Assembly: GCA_046594915.1 (NCBI GenBank)
Contig: JBKJRC010000003.1
Span: 124,001-188,000, forward strand
From: Methylotenera_A sp046594915
GTDB taxonomy: Bacteria; Pseudomonadota; Gammaproteobacteria; Burkholderiales; Methylophilaceae
DNA: 64,000 nt
Direction of reading: 5' to 3'
Below are positions 53,747-61,080 of the stretch, piece after piece. The position numbers and the translations under genes are program-made. Every line of letters starts with the position of its first letter. The stretch's first letter is position 1. The notes below the pieces were generated by a model, which saw nothing but the letters and a program-made list of their open reading frames with translations, was not told where the DNA came from and ran no database searches.

Positions 53747-55417
53747 TTAAATGGGTTTAATGCTATTGGGGATGATGGTCGCGTCAAACTGAGCCAGCAA
53801 ATCTTTTACAAAACTATCCTGCATAATCGCTTCTTCTGCCGATGACTGAATATGTGCTTTTTCCACCGCAGATTGTTTGGCTGGCGTGTTGATTTGAACA
53901 TGCGATTCGCCACTGATTTCAACATTGAGTCGAATGCGTTTGCCAAAATGCTGATTAATGGCACTGGATAATTTTTCTTGGTAATTGGCATTGACTAAGT
54001 GTTTATTATTTTCTGCCACACGTAAGTTAATGCTATTTTCATCGTAATTAATCATTTCGCAGTTTTGCGCTAAGGCACGTGCTAGCCCGAGTTTAAGATT
54101 TTTCTCCACTAAACCGCGCCAATCACCGTCAAAAGTTTGCGTTGGCGTATCTGTTTTTAGCACAGTTTCTAATCGCAGATTAACTGGTTGTAGCGGTGAT
54201 GTAATGTCGTTAACTGGCAAATTCTTTATGTTGACAGCAGATTGGGTATTAACAGATGCAGATTTCGGTGGATATTGCAACGCAGACAACGGGGTAGATG
54301 CGCTTGATTGATTCAATTTCTCAGGCAATTTTTCATTGGGCGCAAACGCCAGCATGCGCAGTAAACTCATAGTAAAGCCTGCATACTCATCTGGCGCCAG
54401 GCCAATATCTCGACGGCCTAATAAGGCAATTTGATAATACAGTTGCAAGGTTTCAGGATGCAGTTTCTGTGCTAAATCCACCAATAAATCACGCTTTGGA
54501 TCGTCATCCGCGATGCTGCTTGGCACAGTTTGTAAAATAGCGATTTGATGTAAAATATTGGCCAGATCATTTAATGCGGCCTCAAAAGCAATATTGCGCA
54601 TTTGCATGGTTTGCGCCATATTAATTAATTCTGCGCCATCGTGATTAATCAAAGCCTGCAAAATATCGTATAAATAGGTTTGATCAATCGCACCCAACAT
54701 ACTGCGCACTTCGGCCTCATTCACGGTTTGATTGCCATACGCAATCGCTTGGTCGGTCAGCGATAATGCATCGCGCATACTGCCAGCCGCAGCCCTTGAA
54801 ATCAGGCTGATTGCAGCAGGCTGATACGTGATATTTTCTTGCGTGAGCACATGCTGCAAATGTTCAGATATAGTGGTGCTAGCCATTTGACGCAAATTAA
54901 ACTGCAGACAACGCGATAGGACAGTGACAGGTACTTTTTGCGGATCAGTAGTGGCTAAGATAAACTTAACGTGTGCTGGTGGTTCTTCTAGCGTTTTAAG
55001 CATGGCATTAAACGCACTTTTAGACAGCATGTGCACTTCGTCGATAATGTAGACTTTAAAACGCCCAACGGTTGGTGCGTACTGGGCGTTGTCCAGCAAT
55101 TCGCGCATCGCATCCACTTGCGTATTCGATGCCGCGTCTACTTCCAGTAAATCCACAAACCGGCCACGATCAATTTCGGTGCAGGCATTGCATACACCGC
55201 ACGGTGTTGCTGTGATGCCAGTTTCACAATTCAGCGATTTAGCCAAAATTCGCGCAATCGTTGTTTTGCCAACGCCACGCGTGCCAGTGAATAAATAAGC
55301 GTGATGCAAGCGTTGCTGCGTCAGTGCATTAGTCAATGCGCGCACAACATGTGGCTGACCAACTAAGGTTTCGAAGGATTTTGGGCGGTATTTGCGTGCG
55401 AGAACTTGATATGACAT
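53747..55417 (-). CDS. dnaX: DNA polymerase III subunits gamma/tau
   Basis: Clamp-loader ATPase of 556 residues. The N-terminal AAA+ domain has GTRGVGKTTIARILAKSL (Walker A), zinc cysteines around CGVCNAC, DEVHMLSKSA (Walker B) and a sensor region (ATTDPQKVPVTVLSRCLQF). The variable C-terminal part mediates polymerase contact. I see no strong slippery heptamer, so separate gamma production by frameshifting is not supported here. A palindromic repeat and the SRP RNA gene lie upstream on the same strand. Confidence 0.97.
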   Translation of the reverse strand: MSYQVLARKYRPKSFETLVGQPHVVRALTNALTQQRLHHAYLFTGTRGVGKTTIARILAKSLNCETGITATPCGVCNACTEIDRGRFVDLLEVDAASNTQVDAMRELLDNAQYAPTVGRFKVYIIDEVHMLSKSAFNAMLKTLEEPPAHVKFILATTDPQKVPVTVLSRCLQFNLRQMASTTISEHLQHVLTQENITYQPAAISLISRAAAGSMRDALSLTDQAIAYGNQTVNEAEVRSMLGAIDQTYLYDILQALINHDGAELINMAQTMQMRNIAFEAALNDLANILHQIAILQTVPSSIADDDPKRDLLVDLAQKLHPETLQLYYQIALLGRRDIGLAPDEYAGFTMSLLRMLAFAPNEKLPEKLNQSSASTPLSALQYPPKSASVNTQSAVNIKNLPVNDITSPLQPVNLRLETVLKTDTPTQTFDGDWRGLVEKNLKLGLARALAQNCEMINYDENSINLRVAENNKHLVNANYQEKLSSAINQHFGKRIRLNVEISGESHVQINTPAKQSAVEKAHIQSSAEEAIMQDSFVKDLLAQFDATIIPNSIKPI

Positions 55418-55484
55418 AGATGAAACTGTAGCTTAAAAGAGGCTTTTCGTCTCTATTTTTATGACTAAAATAATGCCAAAAATC

Positions 55485-55593
55485 CATTTGAATTGTTTAG
55501 ATGCAAGGCGCGCGGCACGCAAAAACCGGAATGTACAATTGGTACATGAGGATTTTGAGTACCAAGTAACGCCGCAGATGAATAATTGAAATG
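55485..55593. repeat. 109-bp near-symmetrical palindromic repeat upstream of dnaX
   Basis: The outer ends are CATTTGAATTGTTTAGATGC and, read on the other strand, CATTTCAATTATTCATCTGC. GGCG continues both arms. AAAA-CC...GG-TTTT pairs follow, and the centre is ATGTAC-AATTG-GTACAT at 55531-55547. The midpoint of the outer ends and of the central palindrome coincide (55539), so the whole unit folds as one long imperfect hairpin. It lies between ffs and dnaX, both transcribed leftward. A MITE/REP-type intergenic repeat is the likeliest reading. Confidence 0.75.
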
Positions 55594-55603
55594 AAATTTA
55601 AAA

Positions 55604-55700
55604 GGAGGCGAGCCAAACCCCCGGCACTTGCTTAATAGTTGTGGCTGCTTGCTTCCGCATCTGACCAGATTGGCTACTTTACAATGCGGGGAGGCCCGCC
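55604..55700 (-). ncRNA. ffs: Signal recognition particle small RNA (4.5S)
   Basis: Read on the minus strand the RNA begins GGCGGGCCTCCCCGC and contains the invariant apical loop GGTCAGATGCGGAAGCAAGC and AGCCAC, including the GGAA tetraloop and the AGCAGCC asymmetric loop bound by Ffh. The ends pair (GGCGGGCC with GGCTCGCC, CCCCGC with GCCGGGG). A -10-like TAAAAT (55708-55713 on this strand) lies seven bases before the predicted 5' end. Position beside dnaX is typical. Exact ends are inferred. Confidence 0.93.
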
Positions 55701-55806
55701 AATTTTGATTTTACCTTAAATCGACCTGATTTTGTAGCCGAATCGGTCGACTTAACCACATAGAATGCTTAAAAATATAGACTTTTAAATAAGTGATGAG
55801 AATAGT

Positions 55807-56184
55807 CTATTTATAACCAACACGTTCAACTGGCGGCAATTGCTGTAATTCCTCATCTGAATATAGGCGCCCACTGGTAATAAACGCAAATCCAGTGCCG
55901 CAATCCAGCGAAAATGAACCGCTTGAGCCGGGCATAGCATCTAAAATCGTGTGCATATTTTCAGCAAAGCTAAAATGGCTGTCGCCCATATAAAAAGTGG
56001 CATTATTAAATTTTCCTAACACCACATCGGATGCGCTTGGGTTAAATTCTTTAACGGGCATGCACATTGGGCCGCTGCCTTCGCAGCATCCGCCAGATTG
56101 CAAAAATATAATCGGGCCATGTTCGGCAGTAAGTTTATCAATCAGCGCAAGCGCAGAAGGTGTCGCAGAAACGCGTTCAGCCAT
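55807..56184 (-). CDS. DUF779 family protein associated with aldehyde dehydrogenase
   Basis: A 125-residue protein of the DUF779 family, regularly encoded next to acetaldehyde dehydrogenases. It has the conserved Cys/Gly segment FLQSGGCCEGSGPMC and the later LDCGTGFAFITSGR. The role is unknown; a metal or cofactor function has been guessed from the cysteines. The ATG at 56184 with AAGGA upstream is preferred to a TTG two codons earlier. A terminator-like hairpin separates it from the dehydrogenase gene. Confidence 0.9.
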   Translation of the reverse strand: MAERVSATPSALALIDKLTAEHGPIIFLQSGGCCEGSGPMCMPVKEFNPSASDVVLGKFNNATFYMGDSHFSFAENMHTILDAMPGSSGSFSLDCGTGFAFITSGRLYSDEELQQLPPVERVGYK

Positions 56185-56204
56185 TTTCAATTCCTTTTTT
56201 AAAC

Positions 56205-56233
56205 AAAAAGAGGCGAGTAATCCCGCCTCTTTT
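56205..56233 (-). terminator. Hairpin between the aldehyde dehydrogenase and DUF779 genes
   Basis: Arms AAAAAGAGGCG (56205-56215) and CGCCTCTTTT (56224-56233) form a long perfect stem flanked by A and T runs, so it can act in both directions. For leftward transcription it lies after the dehydrogenase stop and before the DUF779 ribosome binding site, and would limit downstream expression. Confidence 0.85.
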
Positions 56234-56265
56234 ATCTTACTTAACCATTAAAAAACCTTAAAAAA

Positions 56266-57786
56266 TTAGAAGAAACCTAATTTGTTCGGGCTGTAGCTCA
56301 CCAGCAAGCATTTGGTTTGTTGGTAATGGTCGAGCATCATTTTGTGATTTTCGCGACCAATGCCAGACTCTTTGTAGCCACCAAATGCAGCGTGGGCAGG
56401 GTAGGCGTGGTAACAGTTTGTCCACACACGGCCTGCTTTAATGCCACGGCCCATTCTATAGGCAACGCTACCATCACGCGTCCAAACGCCAGCACCTAAA
56501 CCAAAAATGGTATCGTTGGCAATCGCAAGCGCTTCTGCTTCATCTTTAAAGGTGGTTACCGCAAGCACTGGGCCAAAAATCTCTTCCTGGAACACGCGCA
56601 TTTTGTTGTGACCTTTTAGTAGCGTCGGTTGTACATAATAACCATCGGCCAAATCATCAGTCAGCATATTACGCTCACCGCCAATTAACACTTCTGCACC
56701 TTCTTGTTTACCAATCTCAATATAATTCATGATTTTGTTCAATTGGTCTTGAGAAGCTTGTGCGCCTAACATGGTATTTGGGTCTAGCGGGCTACCTTGT
56801 TTGATGGCTTTTACGCGCTCTAATACGCGGGCAATAAATTTGTCGTAGATGGATTCTTGAATAATCGCGCGTGATGGGCAAGTACAAACTTCACCTTGGT
56901 TAAACGCAAATAGCACCAAACCTTCGATGGCCTTATCAAAGAAAGCGTCATCTTCATCCATAATATCAGCAAAGAAAATATTCGGCGATTTACCACCCAA
57001 TTCTAAGGTAGCAGGAATTAGATTACTTGCAGCGGCTGTTGCAATGGCGCGGCCTGTGGCAGTTGAGCCTGTAAAGCCGATTTTGGCGATACGTTTGCTA
57101 TTGGCTAATGGTGCGCCCACTTCGCGACCGTAACCATTCAAAATATTAATCACGCCTGGCGGTACCAAATCAGCAATCACTTCCATCATAATTAAAATGC
57201 TGATTGGCGTAAATTCTGCTGGTTTTAAAACCACGCAGTTACCAGCGGCTAACGCAGGTGCCAATTTCCATGCCGCCATTAAAATGGGGAAGTTCCACGG
57301 AATAATCTGGCCAACAACGCCCAATGGTTCAGGAAAGTGGTAAGCGATAGTGGTGTTATCAATTTCACTGATGCCGCCTTCTTGTGCGCGAATTGCACCG
57401 GCAAAATAGCGGAAATGATCCACGGTTAATGGAATATCGGCATTCATGGTTTCGCGAATTGGTTTGCCGTTATCAATGGTATCAGCCATGGCGATAAGCT
57501 CTAAATTGGCTTCGATACGGTCGGCAATTTTGAGTAAAATATTGGAGCGCTCTGTAGTAGATGTTTTACCCCATTGTTCGGCAATCGCATGTGCTGCATC
57601 TAATGCTAGCTCAACATCTTCTGCACTGGAACGTGCCGCTTGCGTATAGTTTTTACCAGTAATCGGTGAAATGACATCAAAATATTCGCCTTTTACCGGC
57701 GCAACCCATTTGCCGCCAATAAAATTATCGTACTTTGCTTTATAAGGTATTTTCACGCCAAGGCCTTTTAGTAAATCTAAACTCAT
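56266..57786 (-). CDS. NAD-dependent aldehyde dehydrogenase (ExaC/AldB-like)
   Basis: A 506-residue aldehyde dehydrogenase with catalytic Cys301 in GEVCTCPSR, general-base Glu in ATLELGGKSPN and the cofactor motif GFTGSTATGRAIA. Length and the adjacent DUF779 gene place it with AldB/ExaC acetaldehyde dehydrogenases, which in Pseudomonas serve PQQ-dependent ethanol oxidation. AGGAG precedes the ATG. The substrate is inferred from family; pqqA about 2 kb away is consistent with it. Confidence 0.93.
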   Translation of the reverse strand: MSLDLLKGLGVKIPYKAKYDNFIGGKWVAPVKGEYFDVISPITGKNYTQAARSSAEDVELALDAAHAIAEQWGKTSTTERSNILLKIADRIEANLELIAMADTIDNGKPIRETMNADIPLTVDHFRYFAGAIRAQEGGISEIDNTTIAYHFPEPLGVVGQIIPWNFPILMAAWKLAPALAAGNCVVLKPAEFTPISILIMMEVIADLVPPGVINILNGYGREVGAPLANSKRIAKIGFTGSTATGRAIATAAASNLIPATLELGGKSPNIFFADIMDEDDAFFDKAIEGLVLFAFNQGEVCTCPSRAIIQESIYDKFIARVLERVKAIKQGSPLDPNTMLGAQASQDQLNKIMNYIEIGKQEGAEVLIGGERNMLTDDLADGYYVQPTLLKGHNKMRVFQEEIFGPVLAVTTFKDEAEALAIANDTIFGLGAGVWTRDGSVAYRMGRGIKAGRVWTNCYHAYPAHAAFGGYKESGIGRENHKMMLDHYQQTKCLLVSYSPNKLGFF

Positions 57787-57893
57787 GCTAGCTCCTCTAG
57801 TTTTGCTATTAATAATGTAGTATTTCTGCTTTTAAAACCGCATTGCTTTGTTGCTGTTTTTTTATTTACGAAAACTTTAACAATCTTCTTTGG

Positions 57894-57909
57894 CCCTTAT
57901 TTATAAGGG
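57894..57909. promoter_or_regulatory. Perfect palindrome upstream of the aldehyde dehydrogenase gene
   Basis: CCCTTAT-TT-ATAAGGG, seven-base arms and a two-base centre, lies 108 bases before the dehydrogenase start in a 285-base intergenic region shared with the divergent cyclase gene. It is a candidate operator; no known regulator is recognised. Nothing else is clear in that gap. Confidence 0.35.
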
Positions 57910-58071
57910 GGTTTGTTGATTTTTAACTTGGCATTCAAGAATGCAAGCGCGAGCTAAACAATAAACCTTAGCCATCTGTAAATCAAGCATAAATCCATTT
58001 TATTGTTAATAATTTGTAACATGCAAGTAGCGAATATCTGACGCTTGTTATATAGTTAAGTCTGACACTGC

Positions 58072-59364
58072 ATGTTACTTTTGGCAGACAAAATAATTAT
58101 TAAAGTGGGTAAACAGTACATGTTGCTTAATTCCAATACGAACCCTGTTTTTGGCATTACAACTAGAGAATTCTGGCACAATATCAGCCATCCCACCGAT
58201 GCGAGTTTAGGCAAAGCCATCCTCTCTATTTTGGTGTTTGCAGAGAGTTTAGTTTGTATCTTTTGGATATTCACACTTTCTGGTCTGGGCGAAGGCTACG
58301 CAATAATGGCCGCCGTGCCGTACGCTTACATTATTCTTTCTTACGCCAGTTTGCTGGTTTTTTACCGCACTAAAAAATTCGAATATTTTACCTTTACGCA
58401 ATTGGTCATGCTGCTGGTTATGCCTTTTTTTATGCAATGGGCAATTGGCGGCTACGAGGCTTCTAGCGGCATTGCCATCTGGGCCATATTGTCGCCCATC
58501 GGTGCCTTGATGATATTAGGTACAAAGCAATCCACGCCTTGGTTTATTCTATTTGCCTTTCTAGCAGGCTTATCCTGGAAACTTAACTACTTATTTGCCG
58601 GTAATTCGCTGCCGATTCCATCGCATATCAAAGATACTTTTTTCTTGATGAACATTATGGGCACAGCCTGTATTTTGTATGCAGTGATGCGTTATTTTCA
58701 AAGTCAAAAAGAGCGTACTTTGCATGAACTGGAGTTAGAGCAAGCGCGCTCAGAAAAGTTACTGCTGAATATTTTGCCTAAATCCATCGCCAATCGATTG
58801 AAAGATAACGATATGCGCATCGCGGATAGTTTTGAAGCCGTGACGATTTTATTTGCCGACATTGTGGATTTTACTAAATTGACCGCCACCATGCCGCCAG
58901 CGGAATTGGTGGATCTATTAAGCCAATTATTTTCTCGGTTTGATCTGCTGGCGGCAAAATACGGCCTGGAGAAAATTAAAACTATTGGTGATGGTTATAT
59001 GGTGGTCGGCGGCGCGCCAGTGTATTTGGACGATCACGCCAATGTGATAGCGCAACTGGCGCTGCAAATGCAAGAGGAACTGGCGCTATTTAATGTGCAA
59101 ATTGGCCAACAGTTGCAAATGCGCATTGGCATTAGTAGCGGGCCAGTAGTGGCGGGTGTAATTGGCACTAGTAAATTTGCCTACGATATTTGGGGTGATC
59201 CAGTCAATATGGCCAGCCGAATGGAAAAGAATGGCTTGCCGGGCACCATTCAAGTGAGTGAGTTTACGTATAACCTGCTTAAAGAACAGCACGTTTTTGA
59301 GCCGCGTGGCCTGATTGCGATTAAAGGTAAAGGCCAGGTTAATACCTATTTCTTAAAAGGTTGA
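58072..59364 (+). CDS. Membrane-bound class III adenylate cyclase
   Basis: A 430-residue protein with about six membrane helices (residues about 45-205), a short coiled segment (HELELEQARSEKLLLNILP) and a C-terminal cyclase domain. Metal-binding Asp263 in FADIVDF and Asp307 in IKTIGDGY are present. The lysine in KIKTIGD and aspartate in YDIWGDPVN match ATP-specific cyclases rather than guanylate cyclases. The start at 58072 is uncertain; an ATG at 58120 is also plausible and neither has a good ribosome binding site. Confidence 0.92.
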   Translation: MLLLADKIIIKVGKQYMLLNSNTNPVFGITTREFWHNISHPTDASLGKAILSILVFAESLVCIFWIFTLSGLGEGYAIMAAVPYAYIILSYASLLVFYRTKKFEYFTFTQLVMLLVMPFFMQWAIGGYEASSGIAIWAILSPIGALMILGTKQSTPWFILFAFLAGLSWKLNYLFAGNSLPIPSHIKDTFFLMNIMGTACILYAVMRYFQSQKERTLHELELEQARSEKLLLNILPKSIANRLKDNDMRIADSFEAVTILFADIVDFTKLTATMPPAELVDLLSQLFSRFDLLAAKYGLEKIKTIGDGYMVVGGAPVYLDDHANVIAQLALQMQEELALFNVQIGQQLQMRIGISSGPVVAGVIGTSKFAYDIWGDPVNMASRMEKNGLPGTIQVSEFTYNLLKEQHVFEPRGLIAIKGKGQVNTYFLKG

Positions 59365-59396
59365 CTGTTTTATTGTGTTTGATTGATTGCGCAGCT

Positions 59397-59424
59397 TTGT
59401 CATCTAATGCGTATCGTATATAAT
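59397..59424 (+). promoter_or_regulatory. Promoter of the tRNA-Ser gene
   Basis: TTGTCA (59397-59402), a 16-base spacer and TATAAT (59419-59424), followed by a GC-containing start region and a small hairpin (CAAGCT/AGCTTG, 59433-59452) just before the tRNA. Confidence 0.65.
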
Positions 59425-59457
59425 CCGCGGCTCAAGCTAGAAAACCAGCTTGAAACA

Positions 59458-59547
59458 GGAGAGATGGATGAGCGGTTTAAGTCACCACCCTGGAAAGGTG
59501 GCACAGGGTTTACCTTGTCGAGAGTTCGAATCTCTCTCTCTCCGCCA
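59458..59547 (+). tRNA. tRNA-Ser (anticodon GGA)
   Basis: Acceptor arm GGAGAGA (59458-59464) pairs with TCTCTCC (59537-59543), discriminator G, and encoded CCA. The anticodon stem-loop CCACC-CTGGAAA-GGTGG gives anticodon GGA. The long variable arm (ACAGG...CCTTGT) is that of class II tRNA-Ser, and the T-loop contains GTTCGAATC. Length with CCA is 90 bases. Confidence 0.97.
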
Positions 59548-59671
59548 AAAGTTAGTTTTAAGCAGTGAGATTAAACCTAGCGACATTATCGAAAGCAGAC
59601 CATTACATAATAATGGCAGCGAGAATTTGGACATTAGCGCAACGCAGATAACAATCAATAAAGATAAGGCA

Positions 59672-59811
59672 ATGGCAGCCGTGGCTAAATAGTACGGGGG
59701 GCTAAAACACTTAAGGCTTCATGTAATGCTTTTAAAGGCGGATATAGAGCGGAATTACAAAGGCTTTCAAAACTTATGCGCGAACAACGTGATCGACTCA
59801 ATAAAATTTAG
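59672..59811 (+). pseudogene. Broken small gene after tRNA-Ser
   Basis: The frame from ATG 59672 reads MAAVAK then TAG, then YGGLK. A shift of frame just after this continues TLKASCNAFKGGYRAELQRL and SKLMREQRDRLNKI to TAG 59809-59811. The protein-like sequence across one nonsense codon and one frameshift indicates a decayed gene of about 50 or more codons; its start could lie upstream (ITINKDK in frame). The family is not recognised. Its position 3' of a tRNA fits remnants of an integration event, but no att repeat was found. Confidence 0.55.
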
Positions 59812-59817
59812 TTACAA

Positions 59818-59847
59818 AAAAGCCCATTCAAATTTGAATGGGCTTTT
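59818..59847. terminator. Perfect 30-bp palindromic terminator
   Basis: AAAAGCCCATTCAAA and TTTGAATGGGCTTTT are exact complements with no spacer. Flanking A and T runs let it terminate in both directions: after the tRNA-side broken gene and after pqqA on the minus strand. Confidence 0.9.
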
Positions 59848-59865
59848 GTAATCTGTTAAAGCGAA

Positions 59866-59937
59866 TTACTTGTTCATTACGTACATTGTAACTTCAAAGC
59901 CAAAACGCATTTCAGTAGCTGCTGGTGTTGTCCACAT
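59866..59937 (-). CDS. pqqA: Coenzyme PQQ precursor peptide PqqA
   Basis: A 23-residue peptide, MWTTPAATEMRFGFEVTMY followed by VMNK, that supplies the glutamate and tyrosine joined to make the redox cofactor PQQ. Glu15 and Tyr19 are in the invariant ExxxY spacing, and MW at the start and GFEVTMY match the family. AAAGGA lies eight bases before the ATG, and a perfect terminator follows. No pqqB, C, D or E gene is adjacent, so this is an isolated copy. The 280 bases upstream are AT-rich with no clear gene. Confidence 0.92.
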   Translation of the reverse strand: MWTTPAATEMRFGFEVTMYVMNK

Positions 59938-60221
59938 GATCAATATCCTTTAATGTTTGGCGATTCAAAGTGATTCGCTTTATATATTGCATTATGAACG
60001 CAAATTAAAAACTAACCCTATGCGCTTCACGCAATAAGCACTAATGATTTTACTTAAATATTAATGAGTAAGCCAAAAAATTTAGCGCAATTACTAACTA
60101 TCAAGATCATTCGCCCTGTAAATGGTGTTATTTCAAACTATCAGAAACTAATTAACCATTGAAGCATCTCTAATAGTGCTAAATAAATTAAAGCAATAGA
60201 GTTTATTAAGGAGCTAAATAA

Positions 60222-60521
60222 TTGATTTTTTCAAAAACAATACTTGTTATTTCATTACTTTTATTAAGCGTTACCCATGTTCAAGCTGCTAATGTTGATT
60301 TTAATACTATCTACAATGGTGCTTTAGAAACTTGTAACGATAAGCAAATAAGTAAAGATTGCAAAAGTATGAATGAATCAAATCCTGATTGCGACTCATC
60401 TAAAAGTAAAGATGGGTTTGTAGGCAACGACACAAGTACAAGTAAGCCATGTGTAAACGTTAAAGCTGGTAGTCATTATGTTGAGCCGAAGTTTTCAACA
60501 AAAAGACCGCGTGGGCAGTAA
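60222..60521 (+). CDS. Small secreted four-cysteine protein, unknown function
   Basis: A 99-residue frame starting at TTG with AAGGAG suitably upstream. The N-terminus is a clear signal peptide (FSKTILVISLLLLSVTHVQA, cleavage after VQA). The mature part of about 77 residues is hydrophilic with four cysteines (in ETCND, KDCKS, PDCDS and KPCVN), suggesting two disulfides, and ends in a basic tail (KRPRGQ). I do not recognise a family. It sits alone in AT-rich DNA. Confidence 0.65.
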   Translation: MIFSKTILVISLLLLSVTHVQAANVDFNTIYNGALETCNDKQISKDCKSMNESNPDCDSSKSKDGFVGNDTSTSKPCVNVKAGSHYVEPKFSTKRPRGQ

Positions 60522-61080
60522 TCATTCTCTTAAAGTCAATTATTAAACGAATCACTTCCCACATCATTGAACATGAGACAGTAAAAGAATTAATTAACGA
60601 TTAATAAACCACGCCAGTACATAAACATGCAAATTCAATTGAATAGGCAGAACGCATGAAACTAAAGAGCTTTAAGAAAAAAGCACCGACTATTACCTAG
60701 AATATCCACATCTCCAATTCAAAAGATGAGGCAAAATTTTTTTCAAAATAAAAGAGGGCTAGTCAAAAGTGTGTACAATTAAAATTAAGTATCGCTTACG
60801 ATACTGCCTCAATATAAACATCCAGTAAAAAGTAAATTTACAGAATAGAAAAAAGTAGTAACTTCTATTTTATTGGGAGTAAGCTAATTTTAAAAATATT
60901 GATAAATAGAATATCAACAAGGCTTTTAAAGATTTTTAGTAATCCCTCTCTCAATTATCATTGGACTGCCGTTTTACTAAACGCTTAGATTAAATTTCCT
61001 AACCAATTTTTCTGACTTGCACTGTTTTACTTTTAGCTGCATTTAATTAAAGCATGACGTAATTTTTTTATTAAAGTGCT
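60522..61080. other. AT-rich intergenic region with one operator-like palindrome
   Basis: About 560 bases without a supportable gene. AGTATCG-CTTA-CGATACT at 60788-60805 is a perfect hairpin with seven-base arms, resembling operators of toxin-antitoxin or small HTH regulators, but no such gene follows. A 14-codon frame at 60656 is too short to support. Promoter elements for chrA probably lie near the right end. Confidence 0.5.

Noticed and set aside
53747..55417. Programmed frameshift in dnaX to make gamma
   Set aside because: No A-AAA-AAG-type slippery heptamer with a following hairpin was found on the coding strand.
27399..55580. Shared 14-mer TAACGCCGCAGATG at 27399 and 55567
   Set aside because: The surrounding sequences do not align, and a match this short is expected by chance in 64 kb.
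59383..59692. Open frames running through the tRNA-Ser gene
   Set aside because: They translate the tRNA itself; the only supportable coding signal is the broken remnant after it.
60656..60700. 14-codon frame (MKLKSFKKKAPTIT) with a partial ribosome binding site
   Set aside because: Too short and without a known peptide family; cannot be distinguished from chance.
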